NCBI RefSeq assembly: GCF_000513115.1
Contig: NZ_BAUU01000007.1
Span: 62,001 to 126,000, forward strand
Source: Halalkalibacter hemicellulosilyticusJCM 9152
GTDB taxonomy: Bacteria; Bacillota; Bacilli; Bacillales; Bacillaceae_D
Length of the DNA: 64,000 nucleotides
Direction of reading: 5' to 3'
Shown here: positions 44,059 through 53,638 of the stretch, piece after piece
Layout of the letters: each line of letters opens with the position of its first letter
Numbering within the stretch: position 1 is the first letter of the stretch
Notes under the pieces: model-generated
What the model saw: the letters and a program-made list of their open reading frames with translations, nothing else
The model's database searches: none
What the model was told of the DNA's origin: nothing
Made by a program: the position numbers and the translations under genes

Positions 44059-45519
44059 ATGCACATTCATTTAAAAAGGACGAGTCAATCGACGTTAACT
44101 GATCAAATTGTTCAAGCATTCGAAGATCGAATACGCTCGGGGTTGTTGAAGCCTCATACTAAAATGCCATCATTACGAAATTTGTCTAAACAGTTAGGCG
44201 TTAGTTTAGTTACGTGTAGTAAGGCTTACGAAAGATTGGAACGGAAACGACTAATTACTCGAATTCATGGCAAAGGATGCTATGTATTAGTGGAGTCAAC
44301 TAAGAAAATAGAAGATAACTCCGACCTAAATTGGCAACTAACAATAGTTGATTATTTACCAAGAGCTCAAATGCTTAAGAATTTCCAAGCGGGATTTCAA
44401 GAAGCTGACAGTTCGATTCGTTTTCCTTTTCATGTATCAGCTATTAACGAGAAGTTGTTACCAACGTATGAAATCGTTCGAGAAATTAAAAAAACTGATC
44501 AAACGGCCTTATCTAAGTACAGTCCGTTCCAAGGTGATATGGATCTGAGAAGTGAATTTGTCAATTACTTCAAACGAGAGGGTATGAATGTAGCGGTTGA
44601 TCAAGTTTTAACGGTTAGTGGTTCTCAGCAAGGGATTGATTTAGTAGCGAGGACGTTTATTGGTGCAGGTGATGTTGTTTATGTTGAAGCACCTACTTAT
44701 GCTGGAGCTATTGATATTTTTTTGAGTCGTGGAGCAAAAATCATAACAGTTCCAGTGAATGAGGAAGGATTAAGATTGGATTTATTAACAAAACTATGTG
44801 ATCAACATCCACCAAAGTTAATTTATACAGTTCCAACCTTTCAAAATCCTACAGGGGCTGTGATGAGTATGCCTAAGCGAAAGCATTTACTAGAAATTGC
44901 AGAGGCATACCATACAATTATTCTGGAGGATGACACATTTAGTGATATGTATTTTACAGAAAAGCCTCCGAAGTCGATATATTCATTGGATACTGCGGGA
45001 CATGTCATTCACTCTAAAACATTTAGCAAAGTGTTAGCACCGTCATGTCGGATTTCAGCCTTGATAGCTAAAGGCTCGTTTATGAATCGATTACTAGCAG
45101 CGAAATCTATAACGGATTTAGGGAGTCCGTTATTAACGCAGAGAGCGGTTTTGCCTTATTTAAAGTCTAATAGAATGGAAAAACAACTAGAAGAATTACG
45201 TTTGAATTTGAAAAAAAGGTGTGAATTAGTACAGACCATGTTAGAGAAATATGCGCCTCCAAATATTTCATGGACACACCCATCTGGAGGATTAAACATT
45301 TGGGTAACATTACCGAAATGGGTTGATACAGATGAACTATTGAAATTAGCTGTAAGAAAAAAACTTGCTTTTTTACCTGGGTCTGTAAGTTATGCGGGAG
45401 AGGCAAACTATAATGAACTAAGGATTTGTTTTGCTTTTTTGCATGATTCCTTGATTGAAGAAGGGATTATGATCCTTTGTGAATTAATTAGTCAATATTT
45501 AGAGAGCAGACCATTTTAG
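44059..45519 (+). CDS. MocR-type regulator (GntR HTH fused to aminotransferase)
   Basis: 486 residues. N-terminal GntR winged helix (about 10-78: LKPHTKMPSLRNLSKQLGVSLVTCSKAYERLE) joined to a class I aminotransferase fold. The PLP lysine is in HSKTFSKVLAPSCRIS (near residue 318), with the pyridine-contacting Asp in IILEDDTFSDMY and the Tyr in YTVPTFQNPTGAV. These proteins sense a metabolite-PLP adduct and regulate, for example, GabR, PdxR or EhuR targets. The target here is not evident; the divergent 45-residue peptide gene is a candidate. Confidence 0.9.
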   Translation: MHIHLKRTSQSTLTDQIVQAFEDRIRSGLLKPHTKMPSLRNLSKQLGVSLVTCSKAYERLERKRLITRIHGKGCYVLVESTKKIEDNSDLNWQLTIVDYLPRAQMLKNFQAGFQEADSSIRFPFHVSAINEKLLPTYEIVREIKKTDQTALSKYSPFQGDMDLRSEFVNYFKREGMNVAVDQVLTVSGSQQGIDLVARTFIGAGDVVYVEAPTYAGAIDIFLSRGAKIITVPVNEEGLRLDLLTKLCDQHPPKLIYTVPTFQNPTGAVMSMPKRKHLLEIAEAYHTIILEDDTFSDMYFTEKPPKSIYSLDTAGHVIHSKTFSKVLAPSCRISALIAKGSFMNRLLAAKSITDLGSPLLTQRAVLPYLKSNRMEKQLEELRLNLKKRCELVQTMLEKYAPPNISWTHPSGGLNIWVTLPKWVDTDELLKLAVRKKLAFLPGSVSYAGEANYNELRICFAFLHDSLIEEGIMILCELISQYLESRPF

Positions 45520-45677
45520 AGTGGAATTCCGATACACTAAAAACACATACTAATAACGTATTTTTGAATGAATAAATGTACAGTACTATTTTTGTAAGAC
45601 TAGTTGTAATTGTCGATGTTTGCAATTATAATAATGTACAAAGTTAATAGTAGTGTTGAGATTTAGAGAATGATAAT

Positions 45678-45722
45678 AAGGGCACTGAAAAAGTTTGATT
45701 TTTAACTTTTTCAGTGCCCTTT
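45678..45722. mobile_element. Mobile hairpin family copy
   Basis: AAGGGCACTGAAAAAGTT and AACTTTTTCAGTGCCCTT form a perfect stem, the most regular copy in the window. No clear flanking duplication remains. In the gap 45520-46049. Confidence 0.65.
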
Positions 45723-45816
45723 AAGCAATGTACGAACTTGTCTATTTTGAAAAGCTTGATACGAGTGGTTTTTCAGTATCAAGCGAGCAGCGAGTGAAGC
45801 AATTGATAGACTAATT

Positions 45817-45857
45817 AAAGGTACCGAACAAGTTGATTTATCCTTTTTTAGTGTCTT
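45817..45857. repeat. Degenerate copy of the hairpin repeat
   Basis: GGTACCGAACAAGTTG ... CCTTTTTTAGTGTCTT resembles the copy at 55764 (GGACACCGAAAAGTTTG ... ACTTTTTCGGTGTCTT) but no longer pairs well. The remainder of this gap has no supported gene; translated frames are short and featureless. Confidence 0.4.
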
Positions 45858-46049
45858 CCGCGTAGTCCTTGTCTCCGTGCTTTCTTTAAGCGCAATCATT
45901 TATAAATGGCGCAGAAATCTAATTAAGAAAGACGGAAGAGGATTTAGAGAAGAGCGACGTCCTTCTTATGTTTCACGTTTCACTTTCATCATAGATCAAG
46001 CCTTTTGTAATTGCTCAGCACGACTCATAAAAGAAAGGATGTGGATGCC

Positions 46050-46604
46050 TTGTTTGAAAATCAAAAAATCCTTCCTGCAGTTCGTAATATGAAAGATTTT
46101 GAAACGTTTTTAAAAAGTCACTATGATTATGGCGTGTTTTTGGAGCTCCATATGTCGCAAATTAAAGCGGTGTTTGAAATGGCGAAGATGAAAGAGAAAA
46201 AAATGTTTCTGCATGCGGACTTAGTACAAGGGTTGAAAAATGATGAATATGCAGCTGAATATTTATGTCAAGAAGTGGAACCGTATGGGCTCATATCCAC
46301 TAAGGCTAGTGTCATATTAAAAGCTAGGCAAAAAGGGGTGAAAGCGATCCAACGTATTTTCATCCTAGACTCTAATGCGCTAAAGCGGAATATTATGTTA
46401 ATACAGAAGGCACAGCCCGATTTTGTCGAAGTTCTTCCTGGTTTAATTCCGAAAGTGATTAAAGAGATTCACGTTAAGACAGCTCGCGACGTTTTTGCAG
46501 GTGGGCTTATTGATACGGTGGATGAAGTGGAAGAGGCATTGAATGCTGGAGCAAAGGCTGTAACAACATCTAATACGAGCTTATGGCGTCACTTTCATCG
46601 TTAG
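46050..46604 (+). CDS. glpP: Glycerol-3-phosphate responsive antiterminator GlpP
   Basis: 184 residues from TTG 46050 (AAAGGAT nine bases upstream), which gives the usual N terminus FENQKILPAVRNMKDFE; the frame is open further upstream but without family similarity. The TIM-barrel GlpP family is recognised by FLELHMSQIKAVFEMAK, KKMFLHADLVQGLKND, FVEVLPGLIPKVIKEI and AGGLIDTVDEVEEALNAGAKAVTTSN. With glycerol-3-phosphate it binds the leader RNA of glpD (and usually glpFK) and prevents termination. Its target leader is the next feature. glpF and glpK are not in this window. Confidence 0.93.
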   Translation: MFENQKILPAVRNMKDFETFLKSHYDYGVFLELHMSQIKAVFEMAKMKEKKMFLHADLVQGLKNDEYAAEYLCQEVEPYGLISTKASVILKARQKGVKAIQRIFILDSNALKRNIMLIQKAQPDFVEVLPGLIPKVIKEIHVKTARDVFAGGLIDTVDEVEEALNAGAKAVTTSNTSLWRHFHR

Positions 46605-46632
46605 ATATCTTTAAATGATTGCATATGTATGG

Positions 46633-46733
46633 TATACTTATTAATAAGTTAATAGAATCGGTTGGAGACAAGGAGAGACCACACTCACAATGGAAGAAAT
46701 TCCTTTGTGTTTGTTGTGGTCTCTCCTTTTTTT
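46633..46733 (+). promoter_or_regulatory. glpD leader with GlpP-controlled terminator
   Basis: A -10 (TATACT, 46633-46638) is followed by a long stem: AAGGAGAGACCACA (46670-46683) with TTGTGGTCTCTCCTT, ending in TTTTTTT (46727-46733). Inner bases CTCACAA / TTGTGTTTG extend the stem. The terminator precedes the glpD ribosome site by about 55 bases. This matches the B. subtilis glpD arrangement, where GlpP plus glycerol-3-phosphate allows read-through. Confidence 0.85.
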
Positions 46734-46802
46734 GTTGAAAGAATGCGCGACTCGATTAAGAAAGAGCATGTTGCACAGGTTAAAATAAGAGGAGTGGTTT
46801 AA

Positions 46803-48455
46803 ATGCGAGTAGAATTTTCTAGTAAGAAGCGCCAAGAAATGATTCGTACAATGGGGAATCAACAATATGATTTGCTTATAATTGGAGGAGGGATTACAGG
46901 TGCTGGTATTGCACTTGATGCTGCTACACGTGGACTGTCCGTTGCTTTAGTAGACATGCAAGACTTCGCAGCAGGAACATCAAGTCGTTCTACGAAACTT
47001 GTGCATGGAGGATTACGTTATTTAAAGAACTTTGAAATAGGACTCGTTGCAGAAGTGGGGAAAGAAAGGGAAATCGTCTATGAAAATGGTCCACATGTTA
47101 CAACGCCAGAGTGGATGCTTCTTCCTATTCATAAGGGAGGAACATTTGGAAAATTGACAACGTCGGTTGGACTAAGAGCGTATGATTTCCTAGCCGGAGT
47201 GAAAAAGCAAGAACGGCGTAAAATGCTAACAACAAAAGAAACATTGCAAAAGGAACCGTTGCTCAAACAAGATGGTCTTCTTGGTGGAGGTTATTATGTT
47301 GAATATAAGACTGATGATGCTAGATTAACGATAGAAGTATTAAAGGAAGCGGTCGCATTTGGGGCACATGCGATTTCATATGCACAAGTATCGAGGTTAC
47401 TGTATGATAATGGAAAGAACATTGGGGTCGAGGTCAAGGATTTGCTTCATTCTGATCATACTTTTCAAGTGAAAGCAAAGAAAACAATTAATGCTACAGG
47501 TCCGTGGGTAGATTTAATTAGAGAGATGGATCAATCAAAAAAAGGTAAAGTGTTACGATTAACAAAAGGAGTACATTTAGTTATTGATCAAGCTCGTTTT
47601 CCATTAAAACAAGCCGTTTATTTTGATACTTCAGATGGTCGTATGGTGTTTGCGATTCCTAGAGATGGAAAAGCATATGTCGGTACAACGGATACATTTT
47701 TTAATAAGGATGCAAGAAATCCACCTATGACAAATGAAGATCGAGAATACATCATTCAAGCGATTAATGGAATGTTTCCTACCGTAAATATAACAGCCGA
47801 AGATATAGAATCAAGCTGGGCAGGGGTAAGACCTCTTATTTATGAAGAAGGCAAAGATCCTTCTGAGATTTCACGTAAGGATGAGGTGTGGCATTCTGAA
47901 TCAGGTTTAATGACGATCGCAGGTGGAAAGCTAACAGGTTATCGAAAGATGGCAGAAACAGTAGTGGATCAAGCAATAAAAGACTTGGATCAAGATTATC
48001 CACCATCAAATACGAAGAAGCTTCCGATTTCTGGCGGACATGTCGGTGGTTCTAAAGGTTTTGAGGAATTTGCCAAGGAAGCGATTCAGTATGCTCAAAA
48101 TGAAGGATTGACGAAGCAGCAAGCAAGATATTTAGTTCAATTATTCGGTTCAAACGTGACAACAGTGATTGATCTGAAGAGAACTCTCAAAAATGAAGAG
48201 CGTTTTGGTTTACCAGATGAATTATTTCTTGCTCTCCATTATGCTATGAATCATGAAATGGTCGTAAAACCGGAGGATTTCTTTATTAGACGTACGGGGC
48301 TGCTCTATTTTAATTTGCGCTTAGTTGAACAATGGAAAGAGGGTGTGATTGAGTGTATGGCTCATTCGTTACAATGGACACGAGATCAAAAGGAAAGCTA
48401 TACGCTAGAGCTGACGAATCATATTCATCAAGCTGTTACACCAATGAAAGAATAA
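46803..48455 (+). CDS. glpD: Aerobic glycerol-3-phosphate dehydrogenase
   Basis: 550 residues. FAD-binding Rossmann motif [21 protein letters not shown] (about 19-39) and [15 protein letters not shown] are typical. The substrate-domain segment WAGVRPLI and the C-terminal GlpD cap (from about 385) are intact. It oxidises glycerol-3-phosphate to dihydroxyacetone phosphate at the membrane, passing electrons to menaquinone. Start at ATG 46803 with AGAGGAG upstream. Control is by the antiterminated leader. Confidence 0.95.
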   Translation: MRVEFSSKKRQEMIRTMGNQQYDLLIIGGGITGAGIALDAATRGLSVALVDMQDFAAGTSSRSTKLVHGGLRYLKNFEIGLVAEVGKEREIVYENGPHVTTPEWMLLPIHKGGTFGKLTTSVGLRAYDFLAGVKKQERRKMLTTKETLQKEPLLKQDGLLGGGYYVEYKTDDARLTIEVLKEAVAFGAHAISYAQVSRLLYDNGKNIGVEVKDLLHSDHTFQVKAKKTINATGPWVDLIREMDQSKKGKVLRLTKGVHLVIDQARFPLKQAVYFDTSDGRMVFAIPRDGKAYVGTTDTFFNKDARNPPMTNEDREYIIQAINGMFPTVNITAEDIESSWAGVRPLIYEEGKDPSEISRKDEVWHSESGLMTIAGGKLTGYRKMAETVVDQAIKDLDQDYPPSNTKKLPISGGHVGGSKGFEEFAKEAIQYAQNEGLTKQQARYLVQLFGSNVTTVIDLKRTLKNEERFGLPDELFLALHYAMNHEMVVKPEDFFIRRTGLLYFNLRLVEQWKEGVIECMAHSLQWTRDQKESYTLELTNHIHQAVTPMKE

Positions 48456-48463
48456 TTGGATAA

Positions 48464-48914
48464 ACGAGGGTGGGACAAAAGTATTTTAAGAAATGAGAAG
48501 CCGAACAAATCTACTATGCGTTATAAATGTTCGAATTCTCAGATGAACACTTTTGTTATGTTCCAACACCTTAACGCGAGACGCATTTCGTTTATTGTGA
48601 AAAATTAGCTATTTTTATAGTGGCTCTGAATGATGGATTATTCTCATAGTGAAATGGAGCGGAAGCCACTCGACTCCTGCGGGAAATAGAGGCTCGGCAC
48701 CTCCCCGCGGAAAGCGAGGAAGTCACTGAAAAAGTGATATCGCACTTTTTCAGTGGCCTCGAAAGCGAGTGGCTGGAGCGCAATTGAACGAACCTGTGGC
48801 GGCTACATATTCCGTAAAATGGAGAGCGCCAAAATCATGAAAGCCGGTGAAATTTTACGACAAGTAAAATTCACCGGCTTTTCATTTCAGAGGAGGTATT
48901 GTCCCAACCTCGTT
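48464..48914. repeat. Composite repeat: outer inverted repeat, truncated arm, G+C-rich repeat, and a nested hairpin with 9-bp duplication
   Basis: Outer ends AACGAGGGTGGGACAA and TTGTCCCAACCTCGTT pair. Next to the left end is a short copy of the family core (GAAGCCGAACAAATC ... GAATTCTCAGATGAACACTTTTG). Then comes a G+C-rich bacillar repeat (48652-48785: GCCACTCGACTCCTGCGGGA ... CGAGTGGCTGGAGCG). Within it a 42-bp hairpin (48719-48760) is flanked by GAAAGCGAG on both sides. A hairpin AAAGCCGGTGAAATTTTAC / GTAAAATTCACCGGCTTTT (48840-48882) may terminate the lactate permease gene. No coding sequence. Confidence 0.7.
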
Positions 48915-48933
48915 CTTAGGTTACTGACTTCTC

Positions 48934-50596
48934 TTAGAAAATAAGAATATAAAGAAAGCCAACCACTCCAGCCAAGCTCGCATAAAAGAGCATCGGTAAA
49001 ATGGTTAATCGAATAATGGTTCCTTCTTTACCGATTAATCCTACAACGGAAGCTGCTGCGACTACATTTAGTACACAAATCATATTTCCAGCATTAGCGC
49101 CTAATACTTGAAGAGCAAGAATTCGTTCAGGAGGCAGTGCTAATTGATCCGCAACTGAAAATTGTAAAAGGGAAAACATCATATTACTGAATGTAGCGCT
49201 TCCTGAAATAAATGAGCCAAGTGCACCAATAAAAGGAGCTACTAGTGGCCAACTATTACCTAAATAATATGCAGCTTGATTAGCAAGTTCTATCGGCATA
49301 CTAACCAACTCGGCATTATTGACTCCCGAATTAATAAAAATTCTTACCATAGGAACAGCAGTAAAAAGTGTAACAGCACTTCCAATTAACATGCCACTGG
49401 ATTGTTTAACGGCTCGAACCATCATCAACCGATTCATTTGATGAAGAAAGAATGTCAGAATTACAACGATAAGAAAAATCGTACCAGGTAAATAGAGTGG
49501 CGAGAATGTTGCACTAATAGATGTCCCAAGAATATTCGACCAGCCTATAACAACTCCTTCAAGCCAAGATTTAAAAGGGAATACTTCAAGTCTTGTTAGA
49601 ACGAGTAGGAATCCGAGAGCTAAATAAGGAATCCAAGCTAACCACAAAGGAAGTGACCTCGAGTGGCCTTCCTCTGTTTTTAATACAATGGAACCGAGCC
49701 ACTCTTTATTCCAATGTTCTTTTTTATCAAAATCCCAATCTTCTTCTGGGAGAAACCAGCCTTTTTTTATGGCTAATAAGACAATGAACAATCCAATAAG
49801 CCCACCAAAGATAGAAGGGAATTCAGGACCAACAAACGTCGCAACTAATAATGCAGGAAATGTAAAACTAATACCTGCAAACAAAGCAAACTTCCACACT
49901 TTAAGTCCTTCTAGCCAGGATCGATTCTTTCCAAAAAAGCGGGTTAACATCATCACTAATACAAGTGGCATTAACGTACCGATGATAACGTCAATTTGCA
50001 TGACCTGTGAAGCGATTATTCGCAAATAACTAGAGAGAAGCTTCGGTTATATAACTGTTAGTGATCGCGGCCAACTGTGAGCCCTCTTGTAACCCTTGAC
50101 CGACACCTACAATTACAGGCGTTCCAACAGCACCAAAAGAAACAGGACTACTATCAGCGATTAGAGCAAGTGAAACAGCTGCCAATGGAGGGAAACCCAG
50201 TGCAACAAGAAGAGGAGCGCCAATTGCGGCAGGAGTACCAAATCCGGCTGCGCCTTCAATGAAGGCTCCGAATAGCCAAGCAATTAATATAAGCTGAATC
50301 CTGCGATCTTGACTAATGCCAAAAAAACTATTTCGAATCGCATCAATGGCTTTGCTTTCTTTAAGAGTATTAAGTAGTAAAATAGCTCCGAAAATAATGT
50401 ATAAGATCGATATGCCGATTAAAACCCCTTCAATGGCTGATGCTACAAGTTGCACGAAAGGAACTTTCCAATAAAAATAAGCAATTAAAGCGGTAAAAAG
50501 TAAACTAATTGGCATAGCTTTTATTGCAGGCATTCTCAATACAATTAATAATAATAATACGATGGCAATTGGAGATAGTGCTATTAAAGTAGTCAT
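48934..50596 (-). pseudogene. lctP: L-lactate permease (LctP family), frameshifted
   Basis: Two consecutive minus-strand frames give 188 and 363 residues, together the normal size (about 553). The first has [44 protein letters not shown], and stops at TEASL. The second has [17 protein letters not shown] and [26 protein letters not shown]. Adding two bases in the TCTCTCT run (around 50030-50040) gives [16 protein letters not shown] and joins them. The second frame has only a TTG without a ribosome site. The protein would import lactate with protons. Whether it is really broken matters, since lutABC lies 11 kb away. Confidence 0.85.
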
Positions 50597-50779
50597 TTTT
50601 CATCACCTTTCAGTTAACATCATCGCCTGTTACATATAGTATACTATGATTTGCTCAATATTTCACAAACTTATTTGAGAAAAAATGGCTAAATGGTGAC
50701 AAAGCAAGACTATTTTTGTTTACTCAATTTTAATGATGATTGGAAAGGATACTAAGTGACTAGCATCCTTTATAACGGA

Positions 50780-51583
50780 TCATGAGTTGTGTAATAGTTG
50801 AATTAATTGTACATAATCATCTTCTAACCCGATATCAAATCGTTTACCAGTTAATTCGTAAGCGAGTATAGATGTATTGGTAAGAAGGGCTTTAAGAGCA
50901 TCTGTTAATTGAATTTCACCAGAAAGATCAGGTTGTACAGTATCTAAATGCTTAAAAATAGTAGGTTGTAAAACGTAACGCCCAACTATTGCTAAATTTG
51001 TTGAGATTGGTGAACGCGGCTTTTCTACTAAATGATTAATTTGATGTAGCTGGTGTTGTAAAGGCTGACTCATTACAACTCCATATTGGCGTAGGCGTTC
51101 TTTTGGTACTTGCATGACACCTATAACAGGTGCTTGTTTTTCAACATACGTATCGGTAAGGGCTTTTAAAGCAGGTTGATCACTAATGATTAAGTCATCT
51201 GGTAATAAAACGGCAAAGGGTTCATCTTGAACAAACCGTTTAGCGAGTGATAGCGCATGTCCTAATCCCTTCGCCTCTTGTTGTCTGATATATTCAAGGT
51301 GAACGTTTGGTAATATCAATTTATTTATCAGGTGTGATTTTTGTTGTGTTTGTAAAAAAGTTTCAAGCTCTAACGAACGATCAAAATAGTCAATAATCGT
51401 ATGCTTGTTTCTTGAGACAATCATTAAGATTTCTTCAATACCGCTATTTATTGCTTCCTCTACAACATATTGAATAGCAGGCTTAGATTTAATAGGAAAC
51501 ATTTCTTTAGGGATAACTTTGGTGACTGGGAGGCTTCTCGTTCCATAGCCTGCTGCTGGGATGACTGCTTTTTTTATTTTCAA
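50780..51583 (-). CDS. galU: UTP-glucose-1-phosphate uridylyltransferase
   Basis: 267 residues, slightly shorter than GtaB (292). N-terminal nucleotide-binding KAVIPAAGYGTRSLPVTKVIPKEMFPI (about 4-30), then PAIQYVVEEAINSGIEEIL, LGHALSLA, and the substrate site DDLI. It makes UDP-glucose from UTP and glucose-1-phosphate. Divergent from ugd, which uses UDP-glucose; together they yield UDP-glucuronate for teichuronic acid or capsule. No polymerase or glycosyltransferase genes are present. Confidence 0.9.
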   Translation of the reverse strand: MKIKKAVIPAAGYGTRSLPVTKVIPKEMFPIKSKPAIQYVVEEAINSGIEEILMIVSRNKHTIIDYFDRSLELETFLQTQQKSHLINKLILPNVHLEYIRQQEAKGLGHALSLAKRFVQDEPFAVLLPDDLIISDQPALKALTDTYVEKQAPVIGVMQVPKERLRQYGVVMSQPLQHQLHQINHLVEKPRSPISTNLAIVGRYVLQPTIFKHLDTVQPDLSGEIQLTDALKALLTNTSILAYELTGKRFDIGLEDDYVQLIQLLHNS

Positions 51584-51676
51584 TGATATCCTCTCCCATT
51601 GTGGTCATCGTTAAAAGTAGTTTATTCTCATTCAAATAACAAGTAAGTTGTCCGACTGAAAACAGGCTTTTTTGTA

Positions 51677-51690
51677 TGAAAGCGTTTAAT
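51677..51690. promoter_or_regulatory. cre-like site between galU and ugd
   Basis: TGAAAGCGTTTAAT agrees with the CcpA cre consensus TGWAARCGYTWNCW at 13 of 14 positions. It could affect either divergent gene. Confidence 0.45.
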
Positions 51691-51795
51691 AAATAGACGT
51701 TTGAGGAATTTTTATTAGATCCACTCGTTTTCCTCACTAATAGACATACGCACCATAAGATATACAAATTAGAGATACAGAGGAGTGTGATGGGG

Positions 51796-53076
51796 ATGAA
51801 TGTCTGTGTCATTGGCGCAGGCTATGTTGGATTAACGACTTCAGCCGTATTAGCCTCACAAGGGCATAACGTCCAATGTGTAGAAAAGGATCAAGAAAAA
51901 GTAGAACGATTAAAGAGTGGACATGTACCCATTTATGAACCAGGTTTAGATGCAATGGTTCAATCAAACGTGAATAACAAGCAATTAATTTTTGTACCTG
52001 AAATGAGGGAAGCTGTTAAACAAAGTGAGATTATTTTTATTGCAGTAGGCACTCCTTCACTAGAAGATGGACGAACAAATTTAAGATACATTGAACAAGT
52101 GTTACAAGAGCTTGCTACGATCATTACTTCTTATAAAGTAATCGTTTCAAAAAGCACAGTACCGATCGGAACAAATGAATGGATGGAAAAGAAGCTTTTG
52201 CAAGAAGGGTTAAAGCAGGGACAATTTGACCTTATTTCAAACCCAGAATTTCTTAGAGAGGGTACGGCGATAGCAGATATGTTATCCCCTGATAAAATCG
52301 TACTTGGAGTAAAAGATGCATCGAATGTGTCACTGATGAAGCAACTTTATCATTTTAGTCCTGCACCCTATATTATTACTTCATTTAATGGAGCCGAATT
52401 AATTAAATATGCTTCTAATGCATTTTTAGCCGTGAAAATATCGTTTATGAATGAGATGGCTCTATTAAGCGAGCATTTTGATATTAATGTTCAAGACATC
52501 TCAGAAGGTTTGAAAACAGATCCAAGAATTGGTCCTTTGTTTTTACAGGCAGGATTAGGATATGGGGGTTCCTGTTTACCAAAAGATGTTTCATCATTAA
52601 TAAAGCAAGGAGAAGAAGTGGGATATGTCCCTCAACTAGTAGAAACAGCTCAACGTGTCAATGAACAGATGGTAGAGGTATATATCGATAAAATCAAACA
52701 AATTTTGGTTGATCCAAAACATAAGAAAGTAGCAGTTTGGGGTGCTTCATTTAAGCCTAATACGGATGATACACGTCATTCACGTGCTATACAACTAATT
52801 AAGAGATTGGTGGAACTAAAAAGTCATGTTCAAGTGTACGATCCTGTTGTAAAGCTAGAATGGAATGAAGTAACTGAATATAACGATCTTTATCAAGCAG
52901 TGCATGGTGTAGATCTTCTTATAGTAGCAACAGAGTGGGAAGAATTTACTAAGGCTGATTGGAATTTGGTGAAAGAAAAAATGGACGGTTCAATGATCAT
53001 AGATGCCCGCAATGTTCTAAAGTGTTCTGATTTAGAAAAGTATGAGTTACAGCTTGTTGGTATTGGGAGAGGATAA
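51796..53076 (+). CDS. ugd: UDP-glucose 6-dehydrogenase
   Basis: 426 residues from ATG 51796; GTG 51787 and ATG 51790 are also in frame after GAGGAG. NAD-binding MNVCVIGAGYVGLTTSAVLASQGH, catalytic Cys in GLGYGGSCLPKDVSSL (near residue 258), and FKPNTDDTRHS. It oxidises UDP-glucose twice to UDP-glucuronate. Similar to TuaD/YwqF of B. subtilis. A tyrosine kinase partner, common next to ugd, is not in the window. Confidence 0.93.
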   Translation: MNVCVIGAGYVGLTTSAVLASQGHNVQCVEKDQEKVERLKSGHVPIYEPGLDAMVQSNVNNKQLIFVPEMREAVKQSEIIFIAVGTPSLEDGRTNLRYIEQVLQELATIITSYKVIVSKSTVPIGTNEWMEKKLLQEGLKQGQFDLISNPEFLREGTAIADMLSPDKIVLGVKDASNVSLMKQLYHFSPAPYIITSFNGAELIKYASNAFLAVKISFMNEMALLSEHFDINVQDISEGLKTDPRIGPLFLQAGLGYGGSCLPKDVSSLIKQGEEVGYVPQLVETAQRVNEQMVEVYIDKIKQILVDPKHKKVAVWGASFKPNTDDTRHSRAIQLIKRLVELKSHVQVYDPVVKLEWNEVTEYNDLYQAVHGVDLLIVATEWEEFTKADWNLVKEKMDGSMIIDARNVLKCSDLEKYELQLVGIGRG

Positions 53077-53100
53077 AAGTTTCAGAAACTGAATAAAATG

Positions 53101-53515
53101 GATGGAACATTTAACTGTTTGGCCAAGTGTATTTGTCACCGTTGCAGAAGATTGTCAACAGGGAGTCAACAAATTGCCTCTATGATGAAGGAGTTATCAA
53201 GTGATGCAGAAGTATAGGCAAATGGCGCTTCAGAACTATCTGAAAATATGAATGTTTACTGAACTCATTCATACAATCGGAATATTACCAGTCAAATTAC
53301 TCGTATGTCGCAATCGGTACAAGGTATGTTGACGATTTCTAATCAAATGGGCTCTTCTTTTGAAATGTTGCTTCTGTTTCAGAAGAGTCTATAGCGGGTA
53401 TAGAAGAAGTATTAGCAACAACTCAGCAATCAAATGCTTCGATGGATGAGGTTTCAAAAAGTGTGAAGAAATTAAATGAGGAAGTAGTGAATTTAAATAA
53501 GTTAATCCAGTAATT
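53101..53515 (+). pseudogene. Decayed C-terminal part of a methyl-accepting chemotaxis protein
   Basis: Short matches in three frames show MCP sequence: GSQQIASMMKELSSDAEV then a stop and ANGASELSENM in one frame; and ASVSEESIAGIEEVLATTQQSNASMDEVS with KSVKKLNEEVVNLNKLIQ at the end in another. There are several stops and frame changes, unlike the single-base lesions elsewhere, so this is a true remnant. The N-terminal sensor is gone. This fills most of the gap 53077-53638. Confidence 0.7.
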
Positions 53516-53638
53516 TAAACTTTCATAACTAATTAGGACTGGGTCTTCACTGGCATAGTTGATAAGTGAAAGTGAAGAAGAGTGATTATTACCGCTTTCA
53601 AAAAAATAAAGCATTGTAAAATAGAAAGGGGGATTGTC

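Noticed and set aside
45678-45722. Interpretation of all small hairpins as ordinary terminators
   Set aside because: Three copies have exact flanking duplications and some lie upstream of genes or within other repeats, so terminator function alone does not explain them.
45877-46092. Open frame just before glpP
   Set aside because: Overlaps glpP in another frame, lacks a ribosome site and has no family-like sequence.
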